A stretch of DNA of 64,000 nucleotides, from the NCBI RefSeq assembly GCF_021728535.1, contig NZ_JAKKDU010000001.1, forward strand, positions 234,298 through 298,297, read 5' to 3'. The stretch is from Wocania arenilitoris (GTDB lineage: Bacteria > Bacteroidota > Bacteroidia > Flavobacteriales > Flavobacteriaceae). Shown piece after piece: positions 8,287 through 16,800 of this stretch (the first letter of the stretch is position 1; every line of letters begins with the position of its first letter). The translations under genes were made by a program, and so were the position numbers. The notes below the pieces were generated by a model. It ran no database searches, was not told the origin of the DNA, and saw only the letters and a list, made by a program, of their open reading frames with translations.

Positions 8287-9609
8287 ATGAAGGTGTTAAA
8301 GTTTGGAGGTACATCGGTTGGCTCTGTTAAAAATATAATTAACGTTAAAAATATAATTAACGATGGCAACAAAAAAGTTGTTGTGTTGTCTGCTATGTCT
8401 GGAACCACAAACGAGTTGGTTTCAATTGCAAACAGTATTAAAGATAAAAACTCAAATGAGGCTATTAATAAAATAAATGCACTTCATGAAAAGTATATTG
8501 CTACAATTGATGAGTTGTTACCTAATAAAGCTATAAACAAAGAAGCTAAATATTATGTTTCAGAAATATTTAATCTATTAATTGAATCAACTTACAAGTC
8601 GTTTTCAGAAGTTTTAGAAAATAAAATTTTAGCACAAGGCGAGTTGCTTTCAACTTTTATATTTAATTGTTATTTAAAGCAAGAAAGTATTAGTTCAACA
8701 TTATTGCCAGCTTTAAGTTTTATGCGAATAGATGCTAATAAAGAACCAGATTCACACTATATAAAAACACAATTTGAAATTATTTTTAATGCTGCTGAAA
8801 CAGCTGATGTTTATATTACTCAAGGTTTTATATGTTTAGATGTTAATGATGAAATATCAAACTTACAACGAGGTGGTAGCGATTATACGGCAACTTTAAT
8901 TGGGGCAGCTGTAAAAGCTAATGAGGTTGAAATTTGGACTGATATTGATGGCATGCACAACAATGACCCTAGGTATGTTGAAAACACGAAACCTATTTCA
9001 AATTTGTCTTATGATGAAGCTGCAGAATTAGCTTATTTTGGAGCAAAAATATTGCATCCACAAACTGTAACACCAGTGCGTGCAGATAACATTCCTGTAA
9101 GCTTAAAAAACACAATGAATCCTACTGCAAAAGGAACTTTAATTTCAAACATAACTTCTGAAAATGGTGTTAAAGCCATTGCCGCTAAAGATAATATTAC
9201 TGCTATAAAAATTAAATCTGGACGGATGCTTCAAGCGCATGGTTTTTTAAAGAAAGTTTTTGAGGTTTTTGAGGTTTTTGAAACATCGATAGACATGATT
9301 ACAACATCCGAAGTTGCTATATCACTTACTATTGATGACGATAGAAATTTAGATAAAATTGTTGCTGAGCTAGAACAATTTGCAATAATAGAAGTTGATA
9401 AAAATCAAAGTATTGTTTGTTTAGTTGGGCATTCTGTTGTAAATCATGAGTGTACCTATAAACTGTTCAAAATTTTAAAGGATGTAAAAATAAGAATGAT
9501 TTCTTATGGTGGTAGTAAAAACAATATATCGTTATTAATAGATGCGAACGATAAAATAAAAACACTCCAAAAGTTAAACAGTTATTTATTTGAGTTAGTC
9601 ACTGTATAA
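8287..9609 (+). CDS. Aspartate kinase
   Basis: Aspartokinase phosphorylates aspartate, the first step toward lysine, threonine and methionine. The N-terminus has KFGGTSVG (ATP/phosphate loop), and the catalytic domain continues with LQRGGSDYTATLIGAAV and TDIDGMHNNDPR. Two ACT domains follow from about residue 300 (AAKDNITAIKIKSGRML; DMITTSEVAISLTID). It is monofunctional at 440 residues, with no fused homoserine dehydrogenase. Which end product inhibits it cannot be read from the sequence. Residues 14-25 are encoded by a perfect 18-bp tandem duplication (8326-8361), and ~9257-9282 repeats a 9-bp unit, giving FEVFEVFE. Confidence 0.95.
   Translation: MKVLKFGGTSVGSVKNIINVKNIINDGNKKVVVLSAMSGTTNELVSIANSIKDKNSNEAINKINALHEKYIATIDELLPNKAINKEAKYYVSEIFNLLIESTYKSFSEVLENKILAQGELLSTFIFNCYLKQESISSTLLPALSFMRIDANKEPDSHYIKTQFEIIFNAAETADVYITQGFICLDVNDEISNLQRGGSDYTATLIGAAVKANEVEIWTDIDGMHNNDPRYVENTKPISNLSYDEAAELAYFGAKILHPQTVTPVRADNIPVSLKNTMNPTAKGTLISNITSENGVKAIAAKDNITAIKIKSGRMLQAHGFLKKVFEVFEVFETSIDMITTSEVAISLTIDDDRNLDKIVAELEQFAIIEVDKNQSIVCLVGHSVVNHECTYKLFKILKDVKIRMISYGGSKNNISLLIDANDKIKTLQKLNSYLFELVTV
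8326..8361 (+). repeat. 18-bp perfect tandem duplication inside aspartokinase gene
   Basis: The unit GTTAAAAATATAATTAAC occurs twice head to tail and encodes VKNIIN twice. It keeps the reading frame. Confidence 0.8.
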
Positions 9610-9645
9610 ATACGGTAAATTGCATTTTTTAGTGTTTTTAGTTTG

Positions 9646-9677
9646 AGGGTCGTTTTTTAAGCGACCCTTAATCATTT
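9646..9677. terminator. Bidirectional terminator between aspartokinase and pepP
   Basis: Arms AGGGTCG (9646-9652) and CGACCCT (9662-9668) pair perfectly across a T-rich loop, in the gap between two convergent genes. Confidence 0.7.
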
Positions 9678-9678
9678 T

Positions 9679-10971
9679 TTAAGAATTCATTATGTCTTCA
9701 ATTTCATCAGCTTCGATAGGAATATTTCTCATCAAATTAAAAGGTTCTCCTTTGTCTTGAATAACTACGTCATCTTCTAGTCTAACTCCAAAACCTTCTT
9801 CAGGGATATAAATTCCAGGTTCAACAGTAAATACCATGTTAGCTTGCATGGGTTCTGTTAAAATACCGTAATCATGTGTGTCTAATCCCATGTGGTGGCT
9901 TGTACCGTGCATTAAATATTTTTTGTAAGCAGGCCAATTGGGGTCCTCGTTTTTAACGTCAGCCTTGTCAAGTAATCCCAAACCTAATAATTCACTTGTC
10001 ATTAATTTACCAACTTCCACATGATAATCAGCCCAAATCGTCCCTGGAAGCAGCATTTTGGTTGCTTCATTTTTAACCTTATTTACGGCATTGTAAACGG
10101 CTTTTTGTCTTTTAGAAAACTTACCAGAAACAGGAATTGTTCGTGTCATATCACTAGCATAATTAGCATATTCTGCACCAACATCCATTAAAACTAAATC
10201 GCCAGATTTACATTGTTGATTATTTTCAATGTAATGCAATACATTAGCGTTATTTCCAGAGGCAACTATGGGTGTATATGCAAATCTTTTTGAGCGATTA
10301 TTTAAAAACTCATGCATAAATTCTGCTTCAATATTATACTCCCAAACATCAGGTTTTACAAAGTTTAAAATACGACGAAACCCTTTTTCGGTAATATCGC
10401 AAGCCTGTTGGATTAAATCGATTTCTATTTGGTCTTTAACAGAGCGTAAACGCTGTAAAATAGGGTTGCTTTTTGCGACAGAATGTGCAGGATATTTATT
10501 TTTTAACCACTTAGTAAAACGATCTTCTCTAGTTTCGGTTTCAACATTAGCCCTATAATGTTCGTTAGTATTAATATAAACAGTGTCGCACTGCGCCATT
10601 AGCTCAAACATGATTTTTTCTAAGTCTTGAAGCCAATAAACAGTTTTAATTCCACTGGTTTCAAAAGCTTTTTCTTTGCTTAGTTTTTCACCTTCCCAAA
10701 TAGCAATATGTGTGCTTGTTTCTTTTAAAAATAAAATTTCGCGATGACTTTCTTTAGGGCAATCTGGAAATAACACCAAAATACTCTCTTCCTGATCTAC
10801 ACCACTTAAATAAAAAATATCACGGTGCTGCTCAAAAGGCATGGTGCTATCTGCACTTATAGGGTAGATGTCATTTGAATTAAAAACAGCTAAGCTATTA
10901 GGCTTCATTTTTTCTGAAAAATTCTTTCTGTTTTTTATAAAGAGTTTAAAATTAATAGGGTGGTATTTCAT
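9679..10971 (-). CDS. pepP: Aminopeptidase P family (M24B) metallopeptidase
   Basis: Removes N-terminal residues that precede proline, using a two-metal centre. The 430 residues have an N-terminal creatinase-like domain followed by the M24 pita-bread fold. Metal ligands can be seen: LMDVGAEYANYASDMTRT (two Asp), HGTSHHMGLDTHD (His), FTVEPGIYI (Glu) and VRLEDDVV (Glu). There is no signal peptide, so it is cytoplasmic. It is convergent with the aspartokinase gene and shares the terminator between them. Confidence 0.95.
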   Translation of the reverse strand: MKYHPINFKLFIKNRKNFSEKMKPNSLAVFNSNDIYPISADSTMPFEQHRDIFYLSGVDQEESILVLFPDCPKESHREILFLKETSTHIAIWEGEKLSKEKAFETSGIKTVYWLQDLEKIMFELMAQCDTVYINTNEHYRANVETETREDRFTKWLKNKYPAHSVAKSNPILQRLRSVKDQIEIDLIQQACDITEKGFRRILNFVKPDVWEYNIEAEFMHEFLNNRSKRFAYTPIVASGNNANVLHYIENNQQCKSGDLVLMDVGAEYANYASDMTRTIPVSGKFSKRQKAVYNAVNKVKNEATKMLLPGTIWADYHVEVGKLMTSELLGLGLLDKADVKNEDPNWPAYKKYLMHGTSHHMGLDTHDYGILTEPMQANMVFTVEPGIYIPEEGFGVRLEDDVVIQDKGEPFNLMRNIPIEADEIEDIMNS

Positions 10972-11040
10972 AAATGATATGGAATATAATTTTATGGGAT
11001 AAATGTAATAATTTTAATTATATTATTAGGTGTAATTTGT

Positions 11041-11048
11041 TATATTTG
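11041..11048 (+). promoter_or_regulatory. Possible promoter core upstream of the metalloprotease
   Basis: TATATTTG matches TAnnTTTG, but no -33 TTTG is seen at the normal spacing and it implies a leader of about 110 bases. Confidence 0.35.
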
Positions 11049-11159
11049 GTAATCCTCAGATTTTTTTTGAAAAACTATCAAAGAGCACATAGCCTTAGTT
11101 GTAAGACTCAAGTGTTTCGTTTTTCAATTTTTTTATATTAACTTCTAATACATAAAAAG

Positions 11160-13025
11160 ATGAAGAAAATTACGTTACTTATGGTATTGTTATTTAGTTT
11201 GGTTTTTACTAAAAATTTACTTGCTCAAAAGATGCTTAAACAAATACCTTTAGAGCAACAAATTGACAACTCAAGTTTGGTTGTTGAAGGGAAAGTTATA
11301 GCAAAAAAATCTTTTTGGGATGATAACTATCACAACATTTACACCAAAAATACAGTTGAGATATATAAAGTTTTTAAAGGAGAACAATCCGAAACCATTG
11401 AAGTTATAACTCTTGGAGGAACAATAGGAGATAAGGCTTTAATTGTATTCCCTCGATTGGAGCTAAGAAGAGGAGATGTTGGAATATTCACGTTATACAA
11501 TAATGATATTCCTGTAGAATTAGAAGCTAAATCATCAAATAAAAAATACAGAACCTATAGTTCGTTACAAGGGTTTTATAAGTATAATTTATATGAAGAT
11601 GTTGCTGTAAATCCTTTTAGTAAAAAGAAAGGAATTTCAAATTCGTTTTATAATGAAATAATGAATTATACAAAATCTGATTACGTAGAAGTATCGGAGT
11701 TTAACACAAATAATTTCTCTAAATCGAACACATCTAACGTTTTCTTACCTCCGGCATCTATAACTTTTACACCTATGACTGCTTCAGCTGGTACTAAGTC
11801 TGTATTAACAATTAATGGTTCTGGTTTTGGTGGAACACAGGGACAAGTTGGATTTAGCGATGCCGATGATGGTGGGGCTACATTTATTAACGCCTTAGAT
11901 AGTCAAGTATTAACATGGTCAGACACCCAAATTACTGTTGAAATTCCAACTAGAGCTGGAACAGGACCTATTTTAATTACACATCATGATACCACTACAG
12001 GTATTTCTGCATCATCTTTAACAATTACTTATGCACAACTCAGTGTCACTTTCGATCCAGATGACGAAACAGGACAAATGCCCCCGGGACCTAATGGCCC
12101 ATTGGGAGATTATGCATATCAAACTAGGCATATCAACGATAATGTAGTTGGGGGTTATACATGGTCAATGCAAACAGACTTTTTTAACGACTCTGAATTT
12201 CCTGGAGCAAAAGCAGATTTTGAAAGTGCACTAGACAAATGGCGTTGTGAAACAAAAGTTAACTGGATTATAAGTGGTTCTGCTACAGGAACAGATGTTG
12301 TAGCTTTAGATGGGATTAATGTGGTTAAATTTGATAATAATGCAGTGCCTGCAGATGATTTACCTGATGGAGTTTTAGGAAGATGTTCTAGTTATTATTC
12401 TGGATGTGGTGCATTTGGTAATATATCTAGCTGGAATTGGCATGTTACAGAATTAGATATTGTTTTTGATGATGAAACTAACTGGCATTTTGGTGCTGGT
12501 TTACCTGCATTTACCGAATATGATTTTGAAAGTGTGGCATTACATGAACTAGGACATGGGCATCAATTAGGTCATACTAATGACCCTGTTTTTGACGGAG
12601 ATAATATGGACGATGTAATGCATTATGCAATTTCTAATAGTGAGCAACAACGCGTTTTATTAGCTAGTAATATATCTGGTGCAAGTGATGTTCATAGCAG
12701 AAGTACTTCTTTAGTTGCCTGTAGTCAACCAGTAATGACAGATTCTTCTATTTGCAATTTAAGTGTTGAAGAAGACGAACTTGATGCAGCTATTAACTTA
12801 TACCCTAATCCTACTAGAGGCCAATTTTACATTAATAAGGCATCATATATCAATTTAGAGAAGGCTGTTATTTACGATATTAGTGGTAGATTAATTTCAG
12901 AGCACGATATTTCTAACGCTTCAAATACAAAAACTATAGATATGCAAGATGCATCAAAAGGTATTTATTTTGTAAATATTCATTCTGATTTGGCAGTTAT
13001 TACAAAAAAGATAGTATTAGATTAA
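11160..13025 (+). CDS. Secreted zinc metalloprotease with TIG domain and type IX sorting tail
   Basis: A 621-residue exported protease. A signal peptide (residues 1-22, ending LLAQ) is followed by a domain with VVEGKVIAKKS and VEIYKVFKG that resembles the OB-like NTR/TIMP pattern. An IPT/TIG fold comes next (~198-290, ASITFTPMTASAGTKSVLTI, GSGFGG), then the catalytic region with HELGHGHQLGH at about 462-472 and a downstream Met (DVMHYAI) like a metzincin Met-turn. The metzincin Gly in HExxHxxGxxH is Gln here. The last ~75 residues (NLYPNPTRGQFYI, VYDISGRLIS-like, KKIVLD) are a type A type IX secretion sorting domain. It is monocistronic with its own terminator. Confidence 0.88.
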   Translation: MKKITLLMVLLFSLVFTKNLLAQKMLKQIPLEQQIDNSSLVVEGKVIAKKSFWDDNYHNIYTKNTVEIYKVFKGEQSETIEVITLGGTIGDKALIVFPRLELRRGDVGIFTLYNNDIPVELEAKSSNKKYRTYSSLQGFYKYNLYEDVAVNPFSKKKGISNSFYNEIMNYTKSDYVEVSEFNTNNFSKSNTSNVFLPPASITFTPMTASAGTKSVLTINGSGFGGTQGQVGFSDADDGGATFINALDSQVLTWSDTQITVEIPTRAGTGPILITHHDTTTGISASSLTITYAQLSVTFDPDDETGQMPPGPNGPLGDYAYQTRHINDNVVGGYTWSMQTDFFNDSEFPGAKADFESALDKWRCETKVNWIISGSATGTDVVALDGINVVKFDNNAVPADDLPDGVLGRCSSYYSGCGAFGNISSWNWHVTELDIVFDDETNWHFGAGLPAFTEYDFESVALHELGHGHQLGHTNDPVFDGDNMDDVMHYAISNSEQQRVLLASNISGASDVHSRSTSLVACSQPVMTDSSICNLSVEEDELDAAINLYPNPTRGQFYINKASYINLEKAVIYDISGRLISEHDISNASNTKTIDMQDASKGIYFVNIHSDLAVITKKIVLD

Positions 13026-13048
13026 TTAAGTTTATACACTAAACGATT

Positions 13049-13082
13049 AAAAACCTGTGAAATTATTTTGCAGGTTTTTTAA
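13049..13082 (+). terminator. Terminator after the metalloprotease gene
   Basis: Arms AAAAACCTG (13049-13057) and CAGGTTTTT (13071-13079) flank a 13-base loop and run into Ts. Confidence 0.75.
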
Positions 13083-13203
13083 TAATCTGTCTAGCCCTTA
13101 AAAAAGTAGACCATGCCTTTTACACATAGCATCTTACATCGAACTCACATTAAAATAACATAGATTAAAATCGTTCTAAATAGCAAAAACATGACATTTG
13201 TTA

Positions 13204-13235
13204 TTTGTCTATAACTTAATCCATGACTACCTTTG
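13204..13235 (+). promoter_or_regulatory. sdhCAB promoter
   Basis: TTTG at 13204-13207, a 20-base spacer, then TACCTTTG at 13228-13235. Both elements and the spacing match the Bacteroidetes housekeeping promoter. sdhC starts 26 bases downstream. Confidence 0.7.
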
Positions 13236-13261
13236 TAAAACTTTAATTAATTTCAAAATAT

Positions 13262-13921
13262 ATGAGCGGATTTTTTAAATCTTCGATTGGAAGAAAAGTA
13301 GCTATGGCGCTTTCTGCATTCTTCCTTATGTTTTTCTTAATCATTCATTTAGCGGTTAACATAACTTCGCTTTTTAGTGAAAACCTTTTCAACGAGCTAT
13401 CTCATTTTATGGGTACAAATCCTTTAGTGCAATTTGCATTGCAGCCCGTTTTACTTTTTGGTGTAATATTTCATTTTGTAATGGGATTTATATTAGAATT
13501 AAAAAACAAAAAAGCAAACGGCGTAAGTTATGCTAGAAATAATGGTGCTGCTAACTCTACTTGGATTAGTAGAAATATGATTTATAGCGGACTAGTTATT
13601 TTAGCTTTTCTTGTTTTACATTTTGCCGATTTTTGGGTGCATGAAATCAATGTAAAATATGTTAATGTTCAACCAGAAGACCCAACGCGTTACTATCATG
13701 AGTTGGTAGAAAAGTTTGTTCCAATATGGCGAGTGGTTGCTTATGTGGTTTCTTTTGTGCTGTTAGGTTTGCATTTGGCACATGGGTTTACATCGGCTTT
13801 TCAATCTATGGGTTCAACAGCTGGACGAAAAAAAGCTCTTCAAAATATAGGTAAAGCATATTCGATTATTATTCCTTTAGGATTTATAATTATTGCAATT
13901 TTCCATCATCTTAACCATTAA
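13262..13921 (+). CDS. sdhC: Succinate dehydrogenase cytochrome b subunit
   Basis: The membrane anchor of complex II, carrying haem b and passing electrons to quinone. The 219 residues contain five hydrophobic segments with conserved His in LIIHLAVN, FHFVMGF, VLHFADFW, GLHLAHG and IFHHLNH, as expected for the single-subunit dihaem (type B) anchor of Bacteroidetes. Only one anchor gene is present and no sdhD. It is the first gene of sdhCAB, 14 bases before sdhA. Confidence 0.96.
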   Translation: MSGFFKSSIGRKVAMALSAFFLMFFLIIHLAVNITSLFSENLFNELSHFMGTNPLVQFALQPVLLFGVIFHFVMGFILELKNKKANGVSYARNNGAANSTWISRNMIYSGLVILAFLVLHFADFWVHEINVKYVNVQPEDPTRYYHELVEKFVPIWRVVAYVVSFVLLGLHLAHGFTSAFQSMGSTAGRKKALQNIGKAYSIIIPLGFIIIAIFHHLNH

Positions 13922-13935
13922 TCTAGAAAAATATT

Positions 13936-15933
13936 ATGGCTTTAGATTCAAAAGTACCAAAAGGTCCAATTAAAGATAAATGGACAGATTATAAAAATAA
14001 AATTAACCTTGTAAATCCTGCAAACAAGCGTCATATAGATGTTATTGTTGTGGGTACAGGTTTAGCGGGAGGTTCTGCAGCAGCTACTTTGGCAGAATTA
14101 GGATACAATGTTAAGGCATTTGCTTATCAAGATTCTCCGCGTCGTGCACACTCTATTGCCGCTCAAGGCGGAATTAATGCAGCAAAGAACTATCAAGGTG
14201 ATGGCGATTCAACATATAGATTATTTTATGATACTGTAAAAGGTGGTGATTACCGTTCGCGTGAAGCAAATGTATATCGATTAGCTGAAGTTTCTGCGAA
14301 TATTATAGACCAATGTGTTGCACAAGGAGTTCCCTTTGCTCGTGATTATGGAGGGTTATTAGATAATCGTTCGTTTGGAGGGGTATTAGTATCAAGAACA
14401 TTTTATGCCAAAGGACAAACAGGTCAGCAATTACTATTAGGTGCGTATTCTGCCATGAACAGACAGATTGCTCGTGGTAAGATAGAGATGTTCAATCGTC
14501 ACGAAATGTTAGATGTTGTTATTGTTGATGGTAAGGCTAGAGGTATTATTGCAAGAAATTTAATTACTGGAGAAATAGAACGCCATTCGGCACATGCTGT
14601 TGTGGTGGGTACTGGTGGTTATGGTAATGTTTATTTCTTGTCAACCAATGCGATGGGAAGCAATGTGACTGCGGCATGGAAAATTCATAAAAAAGGAGCG
14701 TATTTCGCTAACCCATGTTATACTCAAATTCACCCAACTTGTATTCCACGTTCGGGAGACTATCAATCTAAATTGACTTTAATGTCTGAGTCACTTCGTA
14801 ATGATGGTCGTATTTGGGTGCCTGCAAAGTTAGAAGATGCTCAAGCCATTAGAGAAGGTAAAAAGAAACCAACAGACCTGTCAGAAGAAGAAAGAGATTA
14901 TTACTTAGAGCGCCGCTATCCAGCATTCGGAAACTTAGTGCCTCGAGATGTTGCCTCAAGAGCCGCTAAAGAACGTTGTGATGCTGGTTTTGGTGTAAAT
15001 GCTACTGGAGAAGCTGTGTATTTGGATTTTGCAGATGCGATTAATCGTTATGGGACGGAGCAGGCTAAAATTCATAATATTTCAAATCCTTCAAAAGAAA
15101 AAATATATGATTTAGGTAAAGCCATTGTTGAAGCTAAGTACGGAAACCTTTTCCAGATGTATGAGAAAATTGTAGATCAAAATCCATACGAAACGCCAAT
15201 GATGATTTACCCTGCAGTACACTATACTATGGGCGGTGTTTGGGTAGATTATAATTTGATGACTACCGTACCTGGGTTGTATTGTATTGGTGAAGCCAAC
15301 TTCTCTGATCATGGTGCAAACAGACTTGGAGCTTCAGCTTTAATGCAAGGTTTAGCTGATGGATATTTTGTGTTGCCTTATACTATTGGTGATTATCTAG
15401 CTGATGATATTAGAACAGGTAAAATTCCAACAGATTCTAAAGAGTTTGATGAAGCCGAGAAAGAAGTTAAAGATAAAATTGAATTCTTCACAACCAATAA
15501 AGGTTCAAAATCTGTAGATTATTTCCATAAGAAACTTGGAAAAGTAATGTGGGATAAATGTGGGATGTCGCGTAATGAAAAAGGACTAAAAGAAGCCATA
15601 AAAGAGATTAAAGAGATTCGTGAAGAATTTTGGAAAGAGGTTACTGTTCCTGGTGGGGCAAACGAAATGAACCCTGAATTAGAGAAAGCAGGACGTGTTG
15701 CAGATTTCTTAGAATTAGGAGAGTTATTTGCTAAAGATGCACTTGTTAGAGAGGAATCTGCAGGGGGGCATTTTAGAGAAGAATATCAAACCGAAGAAGG
15801 AGAGGCAAAGCGAAGAAAAGAATTTCAATTTGTTTCTGCCTGGGAATATGTAGGCGAACCAAGTGAGGCAAAGCTTCATAAAGAGTCATTAGAGTACGAA
15901 AATATTGAAGTAAAAGAAAGAAGTTATAAATAG
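13936..15933 (+). CDS. sdhA: Succinate dehydrogenase flavoprotein subunit
   Basis: Oxidises succinate to fumarate in the citric acid cycle. The 665 residues contain the Rossmann FAD site [20 protein letters not shown], the flavinylation region [13 protein letters not shown] (covalent His), the substrate region with [11 protein letters not shown], and [20 protein letters not shown] with the FAD-binding and catalytic Arg area. Length is normal for the quinol:fumarate-reductase-like type B enzyme. It lies between sdhC and sdhB; a 72-base gap with an inverted array precedes sdhB. Confidence 0.98.
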   Translation: MALDSKVPKGPIKDKWTDYKNKINLVNPANKRHIDVIVVGTGLAGGSAAATLAELGYNVKAFAYQDSPRRAHSIAAQGGINAAKNYQGDGDSTYRLFYDTVKGGDYRSREANVYRLAEVSANIIDQCVAQGVPFARDYGGLLDNRSFGGVLVSRTFYAKGQTGQQLLLGAYSAMNRQIARGKIEMFNRHEMLDVVIVDGKARGIIARNLITGEIERHSAHAVVVGTGGYGNVYFLSTNAMGSNVTAAWKIHKKGAYFANPCYTQIHPTCIPRSGDYQSKLTLMSESLRNDGRIWVPAKLEDAQAIREGKKKPTDLSEEERDYYLERRYPAFGNLVPRDVASRAAKERCDAGFGVNATGEAVYLDFADAINRYGTEQAKIHNISNPSKEKIYDLGKAIVEAKYGNLFQMYEKIVDQNPYETPMMIYPAVHYTMGGVWVDYNLMTTVPGLYCIGEANFSDHGANRLGASALMQGLADGYFVLPYTIGDYLADDIRTGKIPTDSKEFDEAEKEVKDKIEFFTTNKGSKSVDYFHKKLGKVMWDKCGMSRNEKGLKEAIKEIKEIREEFWKEVTVPGGANEMNPELEKAGRVADFLELGELFAKDALVREESAGGHFREEYQTEEGEAKRRKEFQFVSAWEYVGEPSEAKLHKESLEYENIEVKERSYK

Positions 15934-15935
15934 TT

Positions 15936-16003
15936 ATTGGATGATAGTTGTTGGTTATTAGTTTTAAACCAGCACCTATCAACTGAAAACTAAAAACTAA
16001 AAG
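15936..16003. repeat. Inverted heptad-like array between sdhA and sdhB
   Basis: The left part repeats TAGTTNTTGG-like units spaced about seven bases; the right part repeats CTGAAAACTAAAAACTAAAA, their approximate complement. The whole can fold into one imperfect hairpin in the sdh mRNA. The same layout recurs near 26.6, 45.4 and 49.9 kb. Confidence 0.6.
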
Positions 16004-16005
16004 TT

Positions 16006-16746
16006 ATGAATTTAACGCTTAAAATTTGGAGACAAAAAGACTCGAGTTCAAAGGGTCAAATGGTAGATTATAAAGTTACTGAGATTTCAGAACACATGTC
16101 TTTTTTAGAAATGATGGACGTGTTGAACGAGCAATTAGTAGCTAAAGGAGAAGATCCAGTTGCTTTCGATCATGATTGTCGTGAAGGAATTTGTGGAATG
16201 TGCTCCATGTATATAAATGGAGAAGCACATGGTCCAGATAGAGGTATTACAACTTGCCAGTTGCATATGCGCATGTTTAAAGAGGGTGATATTATTACAA
16301 TTGAGCCATTTAGAGCAGCAGCATTTCCAGTAATAAAAGATTTGGTTGTTGACAGAACAGCTTTTGAGCGTATTCAACAAGCTGGAGGTTATATTTCCGT
16401 AAATACATCTGGTAATACTCAAGATGCAAATTCAATTCCAATTTCAAAACATGCAGCCGATGAAGCTATGGATGCAGCAACTTGTATTGGTTGTGGCGCT
16501 TGTGTTGCTACTTGTAAAAACTCTTCTGCTATGTTATTTGTTGGTGCAAAAGTATCTCAATATGCATTATTACCACAAGGACAAGTTGAAGCTGCTGATC
16601 GTGTAAAAAATATGGTAGCACAAATGGATTTGGAAGGTTTTGGAAACTGTACTAATACTGGAGCATGTGAGATAGAGTGTCCTAAAGGAATTTCTTTGGA
16701 TAATATTGCAAGAATGAATAGAGAATTAATGAAGGCAAATATTTAG
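16006..16746 (+). CDS. sdhB: Succinate dehydrogenase iron-sulfur subunit
   Basis: Carries electrons from the flavin to the quinone site through three Fe-S clusters. The [2Fe-2S] ligands are in CREGICGMC plus the later Cys of GITTC. The ferredoxin-like half has [13 protein letters not shown] and [15 protein letters not shown] for the [4Fe-4S] and [3Fe-4S] clusters. At 246 residues it is full length. It is the last gene of sdhCAB and is followed by a hairpin with a U-run. Its clusters would depend on the SUF operon later in the window. Confidence 0.97.
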   Translation: MNLTLKIWRQKDSSSKGQMVDYKVTEISEHMSFLEMMDVLNEQLVAKGEDPVAFDHDCREGICGMCSMYINGEAHGPDRGITTCQLHMRMFKEGDIITIEPFRAAAFPVIKDLVVDRTAFERIQQAGGYISVNTSGNTQDANSIPISKHAADEAMDAATCIGCGACVATCKNSSAMLFVGAKVSQYALLPQGQVEAADRVKNMVAQMDLEGFGNCTNTGACEIECPKGISLDNIARMNRELMKANI

Positions 16747-16767
16747 CAAGTCATAAAATAAGTCAAG

Positions 16768-16797
16768 AAGCTTGAACTTTTGTTTAGGCTTTTTTTA
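16768..16797 (+). terminator. Terminator of the sdh operon
   Basis: AAGCTTGAAC (16768-16777) pairs over all ten positions with GTTTAGGCTT (16782-16791) if G-U pairs are allowed, around a TTTT loop, followed by seven Ts. The convergent gene ends just after it. Confidence 0.75.
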
Positions 16798-16800
16798 TAC

